Shown piece by piece: positions 12,798 through 24,817 of a stretch of DNA of 64,000 nt. Both the position numbers and the translations under genes were made by a program. The stretch spans positions 372,001 to 436,000 of the forward strand of contig CAMPDV010000138.1 in assembly GCA_946699065.1 (NCBI GenBank), in the 5' to 3' direction. Numbering within the stretch: the first letter of the stretch is position 1; every line of letters starts with the position of its first letter. The notes below the pieces were generated by a model, which was not told where the DNA came from, did not search any database, and was given only the letters and a program-made list of their open reading frames with translations. The DNA comes from Loxodes magnus (taxonomy: Eukaryota; Ciliophora; Karyorelictea; Loxodida; Loxodidae).

Positions 12798-13264
12798 TAA
12801 GTTTTAATTCATAAGCCTTTATTAATTCTTTTCGCTTAATTATATAAATCTTTATCTTACATCAAGTAAACTAACCAACTTAAGATATTTCTGTTTCCAT
12901 TCCAAAATTGCAACCTCATAATGTTCTCTTTCTTATATACTTAATCTTATTTTCAGTGAATCTTCATCAAGCCAAATCTATTAATTCACAGATGATTGAC
13001 TATTAAAGGCTAGACTACTCTTATAAGCTCTTCAAATGATAAACTTTCATTATCTCTTAAACTCTCATCCGAGTTAAAAAAATGTTATGATTCTCAATTT
13101 CGTTTTCATGACTCCATACCAAGTAATAGGAGTAATGAGAACTATATAGAGCATAATAGCTAAATTACTCTGATATAAATCTAATTAAGGTTAGATAATG
13201 AAGATTAATGGATTGATGAATAAGAAATTAAATATTTGCTTATAACTTATTATTTTATAATTCT
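12798..13264. other. Intergenic, possible small gene
   Basis: A plus-strand frame from ATG 12921 reads as protein-like (SQFRFHDSIPSNRSNENYIE, then an acidic stretch and a hydrophobic segment) but has no TGA before the ELAPOR-like gene starts at 13265. It may be a short gene with an unseen intron near its end, or chance. Confidence 0.3.
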
Positions 13265-16127
13265 ATGTCTAGCTTAATATTTTATTCTTTGCTCTTATTC
13301 ACCTTCCTTGCTATCCATGCTCAGGAAGAAAATTGTGAAGATTCAGACCTCCAATATGGGCTATCTGCATGCTAACTAGATGGCACTAAAACGGCTTATT
13401 TTTACTACCCAAATTGTAAGTCTAAGTCTCCTCCACTTCCTAAATAGGGTGTGAGTTGCAATTTAACATGCCCAGCTGGGTAGTTTGTAGGAATAAATAT
13501 TTAAAATTAGATAGCTGAATGCATTCAATGCCCTAGAAATACTTTCTCACTTGGAGGAGGCAAAATTTTTAACTTCTGGAACTAGCAAATTTTTTCGGAT
13601 AACTTTTTATCAGAATGCTGAATTCTTGATGAGGAAAATGGATGGATACTCAATACAGACTGCTAAGGTTGGAAAGTATCTCTATTAGGTAATTATCTAG
13701 AAAATGAAGGCACTGATCAAGAAACCTTTTATGAGACTGATTTAATTTTCTACGCTCTCTTAAAATAAAAAGGGACTCTTAAGGTGAAATATAGTAAAGA
13801 TACAGCAGCTTTTCAAAAGTTCTAGAATGGAGTGTTTGGTATCGTGGTTAATTCTTAACTCAAATTCTATGATCAAAACAATTCTGCTATTACGTAGAGT
13901 AAATATATAGAGTTATCTCTCTCGTAAGGTGTGAATCGAATAGTGTTTGTCTATTATAAATATAACGCAGGAGTGTAAGCTAAGAACTTTAAAGCAAGAA
14001 TATCCTTTTTATAAGTTACAGGACTAGAGCTAGCAAGCTAATAGTGCGAACCTTGTGATTCGGGTTGGAGTTCACCAGGCTCTTCATCTTGTAACTAATG
14101 CTAGCAAAATTATTACTTGAACTAAGAAACATCACAGTGTGAATAATGCCCTGCGAATACTTTTTCATAGCCAGGCGCAGTAGGTGTTAATTAATGCTAT
14201 GATAAAAAAACTTGCTCTGAGGAAGATTTTTTCATTGAGTGAAAGTCATGTAATAGTTCTATTTAGTAAGGATCATATCAATGGAGAAAGCCTAAGATTT
14301 GTTAAGATGGAATTACTCTTCCTACTGAGTAAATCTAAAGATAGTGTGGTAATTGTACATCTGGATATGTTTATGATAGTCAAGGAAGATGCAGTGAATG
14401 TGATTCACCATAATATGAGAAGAACGGATAGTGTGTTGACTGTATTACAGGTTCAGAACCAAATAAAGTAGTTAACATCACTGATTGGTAGTCGCTACTA
14501 TATCAATTTGAAACTTAATGCTATGATTTAAATGGCAATGCTTGTCTTTATAGCACTGGTTGGGTTCCAAGTGGAAGCTTCTTAACTACTGGAAACATTA
14601 TTGACAAAAACGTCGACATTATACTAGCAAAGACTGCTATGTTTATTGAGGATGGAAGTGTTGAATTCTAGTTTATATAAGAGAACATAAACAATACTTT
14701 CACTAAGCTGTACTTTTCAATAGATAATGGAGTAGAAATTGCTTTTCATTAGTAGAATAAAGTATAATCATCTGGCTAATTACCAATTTAAAAGGGAACT
14801 CATCAACTAAAATGGAGGTATCATCATTCTAATGTCTAGTAAAACGTGACTAACGACCAATGCAAAATTTTATTTATTATAATTTCAGGCACAGAAGAAG
14901 GTTAAGCAACTTCATGTAAAAAATGTAGAGAAGGACTTGTAAGGCCTTAGGAATCTAAAGTATGTATTTCTTGTCCTTCAGGCATGCAAAGTGCTCAGGA
15001 TGCTTCAAGATGTTAAGATTGTGTAGGCCAATAAATTTCTCCTGGTAATGGACTTCAATGTAGCGATTGTCCACTCCATACTTATGCAGATAAAAACTCC
15101 CAATTTTGCTTATTAAGCGATCTTTTCAGTATCAACGCAGGTGAAGCTAAATAGTATTATTCTCTATAAAATCTAACGCGATTAAGAGAAAGTAGCTTGC
15201 CAGGATATAAATCAGGAATTTGTTCCGGATCTATGGTTGGAGCATTTTGCTATAACACACTTTATGGACCATTTCAAAACAACGAAGAATTTTACTACGT
15301 TTCCGTGGGAAATCCTTGTAAGTCATAATACAGCCATCTTAGATTTAAAAACAGTTCAGTTTCAAGATTAAATTTCGTAATCGGCTTCATACGCCTTTGC
15401 AATTTTACCAACAAATTAGCAATAACTATCTTAATATTAAACACCTTCATGCCAGCAGGATAAGATAATAGTTTCCTTAGGATCAAAATTAAGCAAAGTA
15501 TCGGTAACCGAAAATCATTTGTGGTTTAATTATACTGATGGGTCTATATGCGAGTAGTAGAACTAAAAACCTTATTCATCATCACTCTACATGTACTGTG
15601 ATCTTACATAAGGAGATGGATATCCTACCTATTATAGATCTGAAGGCAAATGTCACTATATATTTGAATGGAAAACGTGGTATGCTTGTCCTCTATGCAA
15701 TTAATAGTAAGTGAAAGAGATAAAAGGAGATTGTGTAAGTGGGTAAAGATTGGTGACATACTTACCTAATGGAAATTGCGTCTTATTCAATATGTCAATT
15801 TCTACTTATGAAGATTGCAGTGCAGTACATGAAGAGCTATCTAGAACTCCAATGATCATACTCGCAATAGTCCTTGTAATTTTGTTTATTCTAACAGTGG
15901 TTTTGTGCTGCTGTGCGATAAGAACTAAGAGGAAATATAAAAAATTAGTAGAGGAAACATCTAAATATAGTAGCGCAAATGAAGAAGGTTAAGAGCCCGA
16001 AAGTCAACCCGTTTAGAATTTAGATAGGGAAGAAGGAAAATACTCATCAATAGTGGCAGAACAGAAGAAAGACTAGCAAGCAATAGGAGGAGGGGATATT
16101 TAGATAGCTATTAGGGAGTAGTCTTGA
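13265..16127 (+). CDS. ELAPOR/EIG121-like type I membrane receptor
   Basis: The product is 948 aa after removal of one 16-nt intron. Order: signal peptide (residues 1-21, MSSLIFYSLLLFTFLAIHAQ), Cys-rich repeats, beta-rich regions, more Cys repeats (CPANTFSQPG, CPSGMQSAQ), a mannose-6-phosphate-receptor homology region (GKCHYIFEWKTWYACP), a single transmembrane segment (IILAIVLVILFILTVVLCCC) and a cytosolic tail with a KYKKL motif. The motif order GSYQWRKPKIC, then LPTEQ..., then CGNC is that of metazoan ELAPOR1/2, endosome/lysosome-associated regulators of autophagy. Two Trp are TGA and about eleven TGG. The likely location is the endolysosomal or plasma membrane. Family membership is well supported; function in a ciliate is inference. 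Confidence 0.88.
15318..15333 (+). other. 16-nt intron in ELAPOR-like gene
   Basis: GTAAGTCATAATACAG. Its removal is required to join the N-terminal part to the mannose-6-phosphate-receptor/TM part, and gives an exact coding length of 949 codons. Confidence 0.85.
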
Positions 16128-16264
16128 AATATAAATTTAAATTAATCTTAAAATATTTGAATCATTATACCTGATATATCTTATTACTTTAATATCAGAT
16201 CAAGCTAAGTTTCCTCAACCAACTAAATCAATAGTCTCATGCATAAAGAAGTAGACTCTTAATT

Positions 16265-16651
16265 ATGGATCAAATAAAGATAATAAATAATATTATATTT
16301 AGCATACAAAATAGTGATATAGATAAAGGTATATTATTGACTTAGCAGATTTTAACTGAAATAAAGTAAAACCCAAAAAATTATTTCACTATGACTTTGA
16401 GAATAAGAACGTTTAACATAGTAAAGGATTAACATTAAGATAATACAGCATATACTGCTATTTTAATAGATCCATAGACTAGGTTAGAGTGTTCTTATTC
16501 ATATACGCAATATTTGATTATCCATTATTAAAAAAGGTTGTAGTACTGGATTTAAAACTAATCATTAATCTCATTAACAATTTACAGTATATTAGAGATT
16601 ATAAGCATAAAGGCTTATTTTTAAGGATATTTCAGGTAATTTTTAAACTGA
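16265..16651 (+). CDS. Possible small unrecognised protein (128 aa)
   Basis: ATG 16265 to TGA 16649 lies in the gap between two convergent genes. The first about 70 residues look like soluble protein (SDIDKGILLTQQILTEIKQN); the rest is less convincing. No family recognised. Confidence 0.3.
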
Positions 16652-16782
16652 ATGGTCTTACATGGATTAAGATTTCTTAAGATAACCTCTTAAAGATATA
16701 AGACAGTCATTAAGTATAAAGAAATTAGAGTAAAGAACGAGATTTAATACTATGATTAAGATGGTATTAAGACATTATATGT

Positions 16783-18870
16783 TCATAGCTCATATCTTGT
16801 ATATTTCAGCAGCGTTGTCCATTTTTCCAAATCTTATTTACTCTTACATCTAAAATTTAGAAAAGGAACTAGAAACTCTTTTACACTACCTTCTTCATTA
16901 ATCTTGAAGAAGTAAATGAAGGAATTTCTTTTACTGGTAATTCGAAAGCCAAGCTTTAAGTTATTTTCGTTCTTAAGTGAAAAATCTTCATTCATAAGAA
17001 CGAGACCATAAGGTGTGTCATCATTTGGGTACTTTTAAAAATATAATGTATGGTCGGCTATGATGAAATAGTAGTCCTTTCATTTTATTCCAATCTTTAT
17101 TTGCAAATATCCCGATAAAAGAGATTTCGAAAAAACGTTTATGAAATCAGGTTTATAATATGGTATTAACTACTATTTGGTTATATTATCATATATACTA
17201 ATCAAGTAATTAGAAGGAAGATCCTAGCCTTCATTAATCCCAGTACAATTTCCGATAAAGTTTTTTATATTCATCTGTTTTTCAGATCTTCTCAAACTAT
17301 CATCCAACATTATAACACTAAAAGTTAGCATTTGAATAGCTGTTGCTGATTTAAAAATCTAATTTCTAGGACTGTAAACTTGCTATGCAAATTGTTCGGT
17401 TATAAGATTCAATTGCTTTGCATTTGCTGGTAGTTTTACCAGAGACAAAAACTGTCTTAAAGCTGGTATGAAGTCTTTATTTTGAACATTAGCATTTTTA
17501 ATAAACGCTTTGCGAACTTCCCCGAATTTCTAATTTCCTAATAACTCTCCTATCTTACTTTTGCTTATTTCAGGAGTTTAAAGCATAAATTGAGTAATGC
17601 TTTATGCATCTCCTTTAATGCATTTAAGACAAATTAAAAAACCAAGGCCTTTATAAGGATTACTGTTAAATATTTTGATTCCTCTTTTTTTCCAGGCTAT
17701 CTAAATTTTAGATAGAGGGATTTTTTTGAAAGAAGCATTTTGATTTATAGATTTACGTGGAAAATTTACTAGATCTGTTGATTCTTTTAAGCAACTTTTT
17801 TCAAACTACTATATAGATTTTCTACTTAGTTTTTCAGCTTGAAAATTTACCTTTTTAATCCTTTCTCCTTGGTTACTTCTATTACTTTTGCATTATTCAG
17901 CCAAATTTTCTAGTTATATTCATTCTTATTTCTTTTTCTAAACTAAGTTGCGATGACTTTAACTCTCAACAAGATATGATAAAGTTCTCTCTTTTCCTTT
18001 TCCTTTTTCTTATAATTCTTATTTAAAATCATCTATTGCATATGAAGCTTGAATATCTCTCTAACTTACTGAGGTATTCATTTCTTTATTTCTTTAGGCT
18101 AACTTTTGCTTTTCTTTTTGAATATGAATTTATACCTTAAGAATTGATTTTGGAATCTTTGATGCAATAGTTTCCAAGAGATTGTCTTTATTTTCCTCAT
18201 TTTTCATTCCTAATGATGATAGCTAATTCATATTTAGTTTTTTAGGAGCTTAATATCGAGAAAGTCTTCTTTAAGGTGTAGATTTTGCATTTTTAGACCC
18301 TTCATTCTAGCTATTTTCAAGTGCCTCTTTCATTTTTTGCTCTTCTTAATAGTTTTAAAATACTTCATACGTTGCTTGATCTTTTGCTAAATCTCACGGT
18401 GTTTGTCCTCGTCTATTAATCATCGTTACATCTGCCTCATAGCTTATTAGTAGTTTAACAATATCAGGTCGTTTTTAATATGAAGCAACATGCATTGGTA
18501 CCCACCCTCCACAATCAGTAATATCAAGTGCAGCACCTGCTTTTATAAGCTCTTCTACAATCTACAAAGATCCATCTCTGCATGCAATATGTAAAGCTGA
18601 CGTTCTGTTTTCATCATAAGTATTAGGACTAGCACCTTGATTCAGAAACCATCTAACAGCTGAAATATTCTTAGAGCTGCACGCATACATTAATTACCTC
18701 TCTTCTACTTTCAGATACTTCATTGACTTTTCACATAATCTTCCTCTAGGAATTTTCAGTTCTTTATGAATATTAAATTCTCCTTTATCCACTGATAAAT
18801 CACCATGCACACCTCAGCAAAAATAGTTAAGACTTCACTCTTTCTAACCCTTTTAGTTTGTATTACCCAT
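16783..18870 (-). CDS. Ankyrin-Sec7-PH protein (ARF-GEF family) lacking the glutamic finger
   Basis: An intron-free frame of 695 aa. N-terminus MGNTNQKG is a myristoylation candidate. Ankyrin repeats lie at about residues 45-150 (SALHIACRDGSLQIVEELIK, VPMHVASYQKRPDIVKLLI, GQTPWDLAK). A Lys/Gln-rich linker follows, then a Sec7 domain at about 400-575 (SNPYKGLGFL, LTFSVIMLDDSL, GINEGQDLPSNYLISIYDNI). A PH domain at about 580-690 ends with the family Trp (DLEKWTTLL). Sec7 domains activate ARF GTPases through a Glu in the LPGEAQ loop; here the loop is LPANAKQ, with Asn483 at the Glu position, and the normal MLNTDLH motif is MLDDSLR. Exchange activity is therefore doubtful. Five Trp are TGA and four TGG. 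Confidence 0.9.
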
Positions 18871-20791
18871 TACAATTTTACTACCCTTCTGACATATAAA
18901 CACTTCAACCTACCAAACTAAGAATTCTTTCAACTAACTAAGAAAAATTCAAATTTTAAATTTAAGGTTCAAATAAAATCAACCCATTAAAGCTAAATTT
19001 ATCGATTAAAATGTGCAGATCAATTAGTAGCACGAAGATGTGAAATTATAGAAGGGTAACAAAGATATAACCTTCATCTGAACCATATGAAAAGATACTA
19101 AAGCAAAGATATGAAGCATGACATAGCAAGCATTGTGTCTCTATAACTTAATTCTATATAATGTGAAATCAAGGTATTCGAATATCACTTTACATGGCTA
19201 AATCTTTATAATTCAGAAAATTGAATTTGGAATTTAAGGTGAATCTGACAACCTTTCCTATTAATGCCACTTGATATTTTTTGGTTTATTCTTCATTAAT
19301 AACAGTAATTTCAACTTTATAAAACTAGATTTTTGAAGGAAACCAGAATAGTAATAGTTGATAGCTTTGATCATTAGATATATTATACTAATATAACTCT
19401 ATAAATATCCCTTAAATTAAACCTATACTAAATAGATAGGTTAAGCATGTTATAATCAAGAAGTTAGACTTAGAATGTTATTACTTTGATAGTAAGTTCC
19501 TGTCTTTTAATTAGCAGAAATTTAGTTATTTAATTAGTTTTTATCTAGTCCCAGTTTCTATAACATTGAGATACAGAATAGTTTGCATGACTAGGTTTAT
19601 GAATATATCTTTATGCTTTTAGCTCAATAGCATGATTTATCTGATTGTATGGAGTTTGCTAATTTATCTCCTAAAAACTTCTTATATCAATCTAAATTCT
19701 GCTATCCAAATCTAGAGTCTTTGGTATAATTAACTATATCTTCGCCTCTATATAAATAACGCTATAAAATAAGTATTTTAATATGCTTTAATATGTCACC
19801 TAATAATGAAATCTCATAGACTTAAAGTTTACATTTGTATACTAGTTCTTACTAATAATTGTTAAGGTTAATCAATAATATTATAGAGAATACTCTAATA
19901 TTACTAGCACAAATCTCAATAATCTTAGTATCATCTCCCTTCTTTTACTAGCAGAAGCTTAGTCTCTCCTTAATTGTAGATTTGAGTTTTATCTATAACA
20001 AAATCGAGCAATTTCATGAAAACCATTTCGGTCCTTCTGTGACAAACCTTCTATACTTTTATATACTTATACATATTCAATCGCTTATTACTGTAACTAT
20101 AAGCATAAAACAAGCTAAATGTTACGCGATTTCATAGACGATAAAAATTTCCTTTTTAATACTTTCTATAATAGAGCAAAAGACTGTTAACCTTTTATCC
20201 CATCTTAATCCATTTAAATGACAATTAATATTTGAGGTGACTTCTGCATATCAGTGGTATATGAACTGCTCTATTTATTTGATAGCATTAATAGTAGGAA
20301 AATAGTCAAGATTATCTCTTTAACTACTTACCTTTGAATGCTTATATCCTATTTTAAAGCTAATAGGCTTTTATACCTAGTAGCTATTTCATTTAGATAG
20401 CTTTAATACAGATTCTAGTAAAAAAGAGTGCAAAAATGAAGTCAATCCATTGCTTTTAATCTTAACCTTCTTGAGTAAATCTCATTACACTAGATAAGCT
20501 ATTAAAAGTAGTAAAAATGCTAAATGTAAAATAATCAGTGAAGGCTCTATTTTGACTATATAAGAAGGAGAATTAAAATGCATCTAACTAAAGTACTAAC
20601 ATTGAAGGTGAGAAGAAGGGAGGAAGGTAAATATTATATGAAGTAAGGCAAAAGAGTAAAAATGTGAGTAATAGGAAAGATTAGTAAGAAGTATATTTCA
20701 TGAGGGTAATAACCAGCTTCATATAAATTAGTTTATCCATATTTAAATTGTCGTTCTGAATTGATGCGAGGATAAATAAATCTAACTCATA
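18871..20791. other. 1.9 kb without a recognised gene
   Basis: It lies between the divergently transcribed ankyrin-Sec7-PH and C2 genes, so both promoters should be here. AT-rich, with no protein family recognised on either strand. It is long compared with other gaps in the left part, so a missed gene is possible. Confidence 0.4.
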
Positions 20792-21871
20792 ATGGGGAAT
20801 GCAAAAAAGAACGCAGAAAGTACTTTCTAAATGATTTATAATAATAAACCTTTCACTGAAGCATAGTTATAGTAGTGGGCTTAAGACAGAGAGGTTATTA
20901 ATTTTAATAAGCTTCAGCCTTTGAGTAGTAGGAGAGTTAATGAAGACTGCTTTAAGAAGGCTTTTGAGGAGGAGATAAAATAGAGAACTTTGAAAGTTGA
21001 AGAAATAAAAAAGCAAATTTAGGTTGAAAAGAAAAAGCAGGATGATTGTAAGGAATAACTAAGAAAAGCTGTGAGAAGCTAGAAAATTAATGAATATGGA
21101 ATAATGGAAAATAGCAAGCTTGAGATTACAATAATAGAAGCTAAGAACCTTCCTGCTATGAATTTGAATCAATCTGCTGATGCTTTTGTAGTAATAACTG
21201 TTGATAATGAAGACGTTTTCTCTACTGAAATAATATAATCTTCTCTATCACCATGCTGAAATGAAACGGTTACTTTACCTATTTTCTAAGGTAATGAATT
21301 CATAACTTTCTCCGTGTTTGATTATAATGAGTAAGCTTTAATACAGATTATAAGGAAATGAGTACATCGGAGGATTTGCAATAAATCTAGACACTCTGCA
21401 TGATTAAGAATCCCACAAAAGATGATATCAGTTAGAGCTGGAAGATTTAAGAATGGGATCTTTAAAGCTGTAGATGTAATGACTTCATGATGCTGTAAGG
21501 TTTTGATTTTGTAGGAGAAGTTCTATTAAAATAAAATAGTGTATTATGAAAATAAAATCAAGAAAACATAGCTATAGCTAGAAAGGGCTCAGTATAGATT
21601 AGAGAAATTCTTGAGTAAGAAAGGTCTTGAACTGTTTGTTGAGTGGGAGGTTATTTATGATCCTGAAAAGTAGGACGAAATATCTGAAACACCAAACTGC
21701 ACTAACACAATAACTTTAGATATGATGACTGAATAGTTTGACAATGAAGACTTCTTTAAATGAAACGAAAGGAGAGAAAGCAAATCTAAGTCTTATTTAG
21801 ATGGAAAATTCCTAAGTATAGCCCTTGCACATAGTTTCATTAGAAGAAAACTTATTTGTAAGCAACAATGA
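20792..21871 (+). CDS. C2-domain protein with N-terminal acylation motif
   Basis: The product is 347 aa after removing a 16-nt and a 20-nt intron (coding length exactly 348 codons). The N-terminus MGNAKKN is a myristoylation candidate. A charged helical region (EEIKKQIQVEKKKQDDCKEQ) precedes one C2 domain at about residues 108-235 (KLEITIIEAKNLPAMNLNQS, STEIIQSSLSPCWNETVTLP, IGGFAINLDTLHD). The first loop has Asn where Ca2+-binding C2 domains have Asp (NLNQSADAF), but FDYNE keeps one Asp, so membrane binding may be Ca2+-independent. After the C2 comes a coiled-coil-like stretch and a Ser/Lys-rich tail. Four Trp are TGA, the last about 36 codons before the stop. Confidence 0.85.
21331..21346 (+). 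other. 16-nt intron in C2 gene
   Basis: GTAAGCTTTAATACAG. Removal restores the C2 core (FSVFDYNE to EYIGGFAINL). Confidence 0.88.
21495..21514 (+). other. 20-nt intron in C2 gene
   Basis: GTAAGGTTTTGATTTTGTAG. Removal joins the C2 domain to the coiled-coil-like region in frame. Confidence 0.82.
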
Positions 21872-21895
21872 AACATTTAAGTAACGTATTTATTA

Positions 21896-22551
21896 TCATT
21901 TTTCTTAGAAATAACCTTATCTTTAAAAGAACTGCTGCATCAAATTTCTCATACACTTCTTCTATCCTAAAATTCTTACCTTCTTATGTTTTTAAGAACT
22001 TTAAAAAAGCTTAATTTTGATAAAAGAACTCTTTTTAGTTCCTTCTTATTCGTTTATTTAGCTTAAATACATATAAATAAAAAATGCCTGATTAAGATTA
22101 AGTTCCTAACTATTAATATTTAGTTACATCTAAAATTTAGCTTCCTCTTAATATTGTGAAGTAAGGTACTTTGAATTTAACAGTCAAAGTAACTTATAAG
22201 AAAAAAAAGCTTATTTGAACTATATAAGGTTGAGGTATACTCTCTTTACTATTTTTATTTAATTATAGAGCTAAGAACTTATAGCTTCTTTTTCTTTGCT
22301 TCAAGCTTAAGACAGTCTTTTAAAATGCAAGCAAGTCATATTTCACCAATAATACTATTTTTGAATTTTACAAGCTCTCTCTCCTTTTCTTCAACACTCT
22401 CAAAACTGATCTCAAAGCCACAAAAGTTATTTTATAAATTTTCTGATTAAACTATCTTCACATCCGAACTCATTGGCCTAACTAATAAACTTTATTGGTG
22501 CTAATTTTGCTGGACATAACAATTAGCACATTTATGATTACTTAAGAACAT
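21896..22551 (-). CDS. Possible unrecognised protein, start and splicing uncertain
   Basis: A minus-strand frame starting MFLSNHKCANCYVQQNQ continues with helical, charged sequence (FESVEEKERELVKFKNS, ILKDCLKLEAKKKKLQ). A candidate 21-nt intron (about 22250-22270) would lead to a Gln-rich tail ending at TGA (21896-21898). The frame remains open further upstream to about 22960. Overlapping frames also look open, so only a gene of about this extent is proposed, not its exact structure. It converges with the C2 gene, 24 bp between stops. Confidence 0.35.
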
Positions 22552-23125
22552 AAAAAGATGCAAGTGTTTAGCTTATTTATTATCTTGAACCACTCTTAAA
22601 TTGCTATCTATCTTAAAGGAGATAAAAGCTACTAATACCTTAACTTTATTTCTAATCCTCTTTCCCCTTTTTTTATATATCTTACGTTATTAAGATCAAC
22701 ATACTCTGCTACTCTCCCTTGCAGGCTCATGTATATAGTCATATGTTGATATATTTTAGATAGATTTAGATTACTTAAAAGCTCTCATTGATAGAGTGTT
22801 TCGAATAACATTTTTAGTAATAAAATTACAGAAAACAGCAAAAAAAGGATTCAATTATTGAAAGCTAGTATACTCCAAACTCTTGTATTTAGCTAGTGGG
22901 TGAAGAAGCAGTGAATAAGAATGGGTATAAATTGGATATTGAATAGTCAGAAGAGTATTTAGGTATAATTGATTATGTCTTATCATATGTTATCTCTCTA
23001 TAGAGGATGAAAAGAAGGGATTTAGATAGGGATATTGAATTCTAAGACTAAGGAATCTTAGCTGATAAGCCAGGTTCCTCTTTGTTTTTCTTTAATTTAT
23101 TTAAAACAATTCCAATAAATAAAAA

Positions 23126-24631
23126 ATGTACGGAGGTGATCCCTAATGGATGTCCTAATATGCAACACCAGAAATGTATGGCTAAGATTAGATGTACTAA
23201 GGACTCTGGGATTAGTTTGTACCTCCTCAGCAAGAAAACTATTAATAGGGAGGCTACGATCAATAATTTATACCTGAAAATAACGAAATGTACTATCCCC
23301 CTTAAAGCGATATGGTTTACCCTTCAATGCAGCATAATTAAATGTAACTTAACCCTATTGACTTCAACACTGACATACCTTTCGCTCGTTTCTATGTTAT
23401 AAAATCATACTCTGAAGATGATATTCACAAATCTATTAAGTATAACGTTTGGAGCAGTACGAAAGAAGGGAACAATAAACTTAATAAAGCATTTTAAGAA
23501 GTTCAGAACTAATACCCTATTTATCTATTCTTTTCTGTTAATGCATCAGGTCAATTTGTTGGAGTTGCCGAAATGAAATCCATAGTGGATTATACTAAAT
23601 CATTCGGAGACTGGGCATAGCAAGGTAAATGGATGGGATAATTTGACGTGCAATGGATTTTCGTGAAAGATATACCCAATAAAGAGTTCAGAGGAATAAT
23701 CCTAGAGTAAGTTTTCTTATACAGGAATAATGAAGGAAAGCCAGTGACGAATTCAAGAGATACCTAAGAAGTTCCATTGAAGCAGGGAATCTAAATGCTT
23801 AACATTTTCAGGTCTTACAAGAACAGAACAAGCATTTTGGATGATTTTGACTTTTATGATAAACGTCAGGTCGAAATGGATTAAAATAAGTAAATGATGC
23901 CTTAAGATGGAATGTAATAGCCCACTGAAGATTTATTAACAGCTCAAATAAAAAAAGCTCAGCTGAATCCAAACTCAACAGAATTCCATTCTAAAGCAAC
24001 TTAGAAATAGAAACAGCAAGAATAATCTTAAACATCTAAATCTTAATTTAAATCCCCTTTCTCCTTCTCCTCTTTTACCTTTTAAACCATTAAATCAATC
24101 TCTTAATAATTAAAATAAGAACTAAAAGGAAAGCTAGAAATTGCTTAGCTTTATACTTTTTCTTTGTATTTTAGCTTTATAAAATTTATATTGTATTAAG
24201 CTAAACGCAAGTTAAACTGTTCTAGCAAAAATTAAGAATTTACATCTTTTCACAAACTCAGATTAAAAGCCTTTTTTATAATGCTTTAATAGTAAAGTAC
24301 TATGTAATAAAACTAGACCTTGGATATGTAATATTACGTTTTAAAGCTCTATTTAGAACTTTCAAATCTGAGAACTATTCATTATCATACAAATTTAAAC
24401 TATGCTACTGCTCTTTTTCTATGTGAACTGACTTTTAATTAGCTTAGATAATATAATTACCTTTCATTAACTCATCATCTTGTTTTAAATCACGCCAGTC
24501 AATCCTCTCATAAAGCTTGTCTTTTACCTTTTTATAGTTCGACTTTACCTAACATTTATCGTTAAAAGTAAAACAGCAATAAGAAAAGTCAAAAATGGAC
24601 TTCATTAGCATTATTTGATTTTTATCCATGA
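23126..24631 (+). CDS. YTH-domain m6A-RNA reader with Gln/Tyr/Met-rich N-terminus
   Basis: ATG 23126 opens an intron-free frame. Residues 1-85 are Gln/Tyr/Pro/Met-rich and low-complexity, like YTHDF proteins. The YTH domain follows at about residues 88-250: [20 protein letters not shown], then [34 protein letters not shown], and VTNSRDTQEVPLKQG. The three aromatic-cage Trp of YTHDF-type domains are all present (in KYNVWSST and in GDWAQQGKW). All Trp codons seen in this gene are TGG. A Gln-rich tail follows to about 24100. The first formal TGA is at 24629, but beyond about 24340 the DNA resembles the flank of the old yellow enzyme repeats, so the true end is probably earlier. The role is inferred to be binding m6A-marked mRNA. 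Confidence 0.88.
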
Positions 24632-24817
24632 ATATAGAAATTTTGACTCGAACTGATTTTGTTTTTGTACCATTATATATAGTTTTATAAGCTATTTGTT
24701 CTGATCATAGAAGGCAGATATTTACCTTTTAAGCTGTTCATATTTATTAATCTTACCTAACTATGTGATGTTTTGCTTCCATTATTTATATTTATTTTAC
24801 TGCATCTAAATAAATAT

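Noticed and set aside
23048-23402. Alternative frames on both strands over the YTH N-terminal region.
   Set aside because: The frame that continues into the YTH domain explains the region and has the expected Gln/Tyr-rich composition.
24110-24631. The C-terminal 170 codons of the formal YTH frame.
   Set aside because: Open only because TGA is rare; the DNA beyond about 24340 matches the non-coding flank of the old yellow enzyme repeats.
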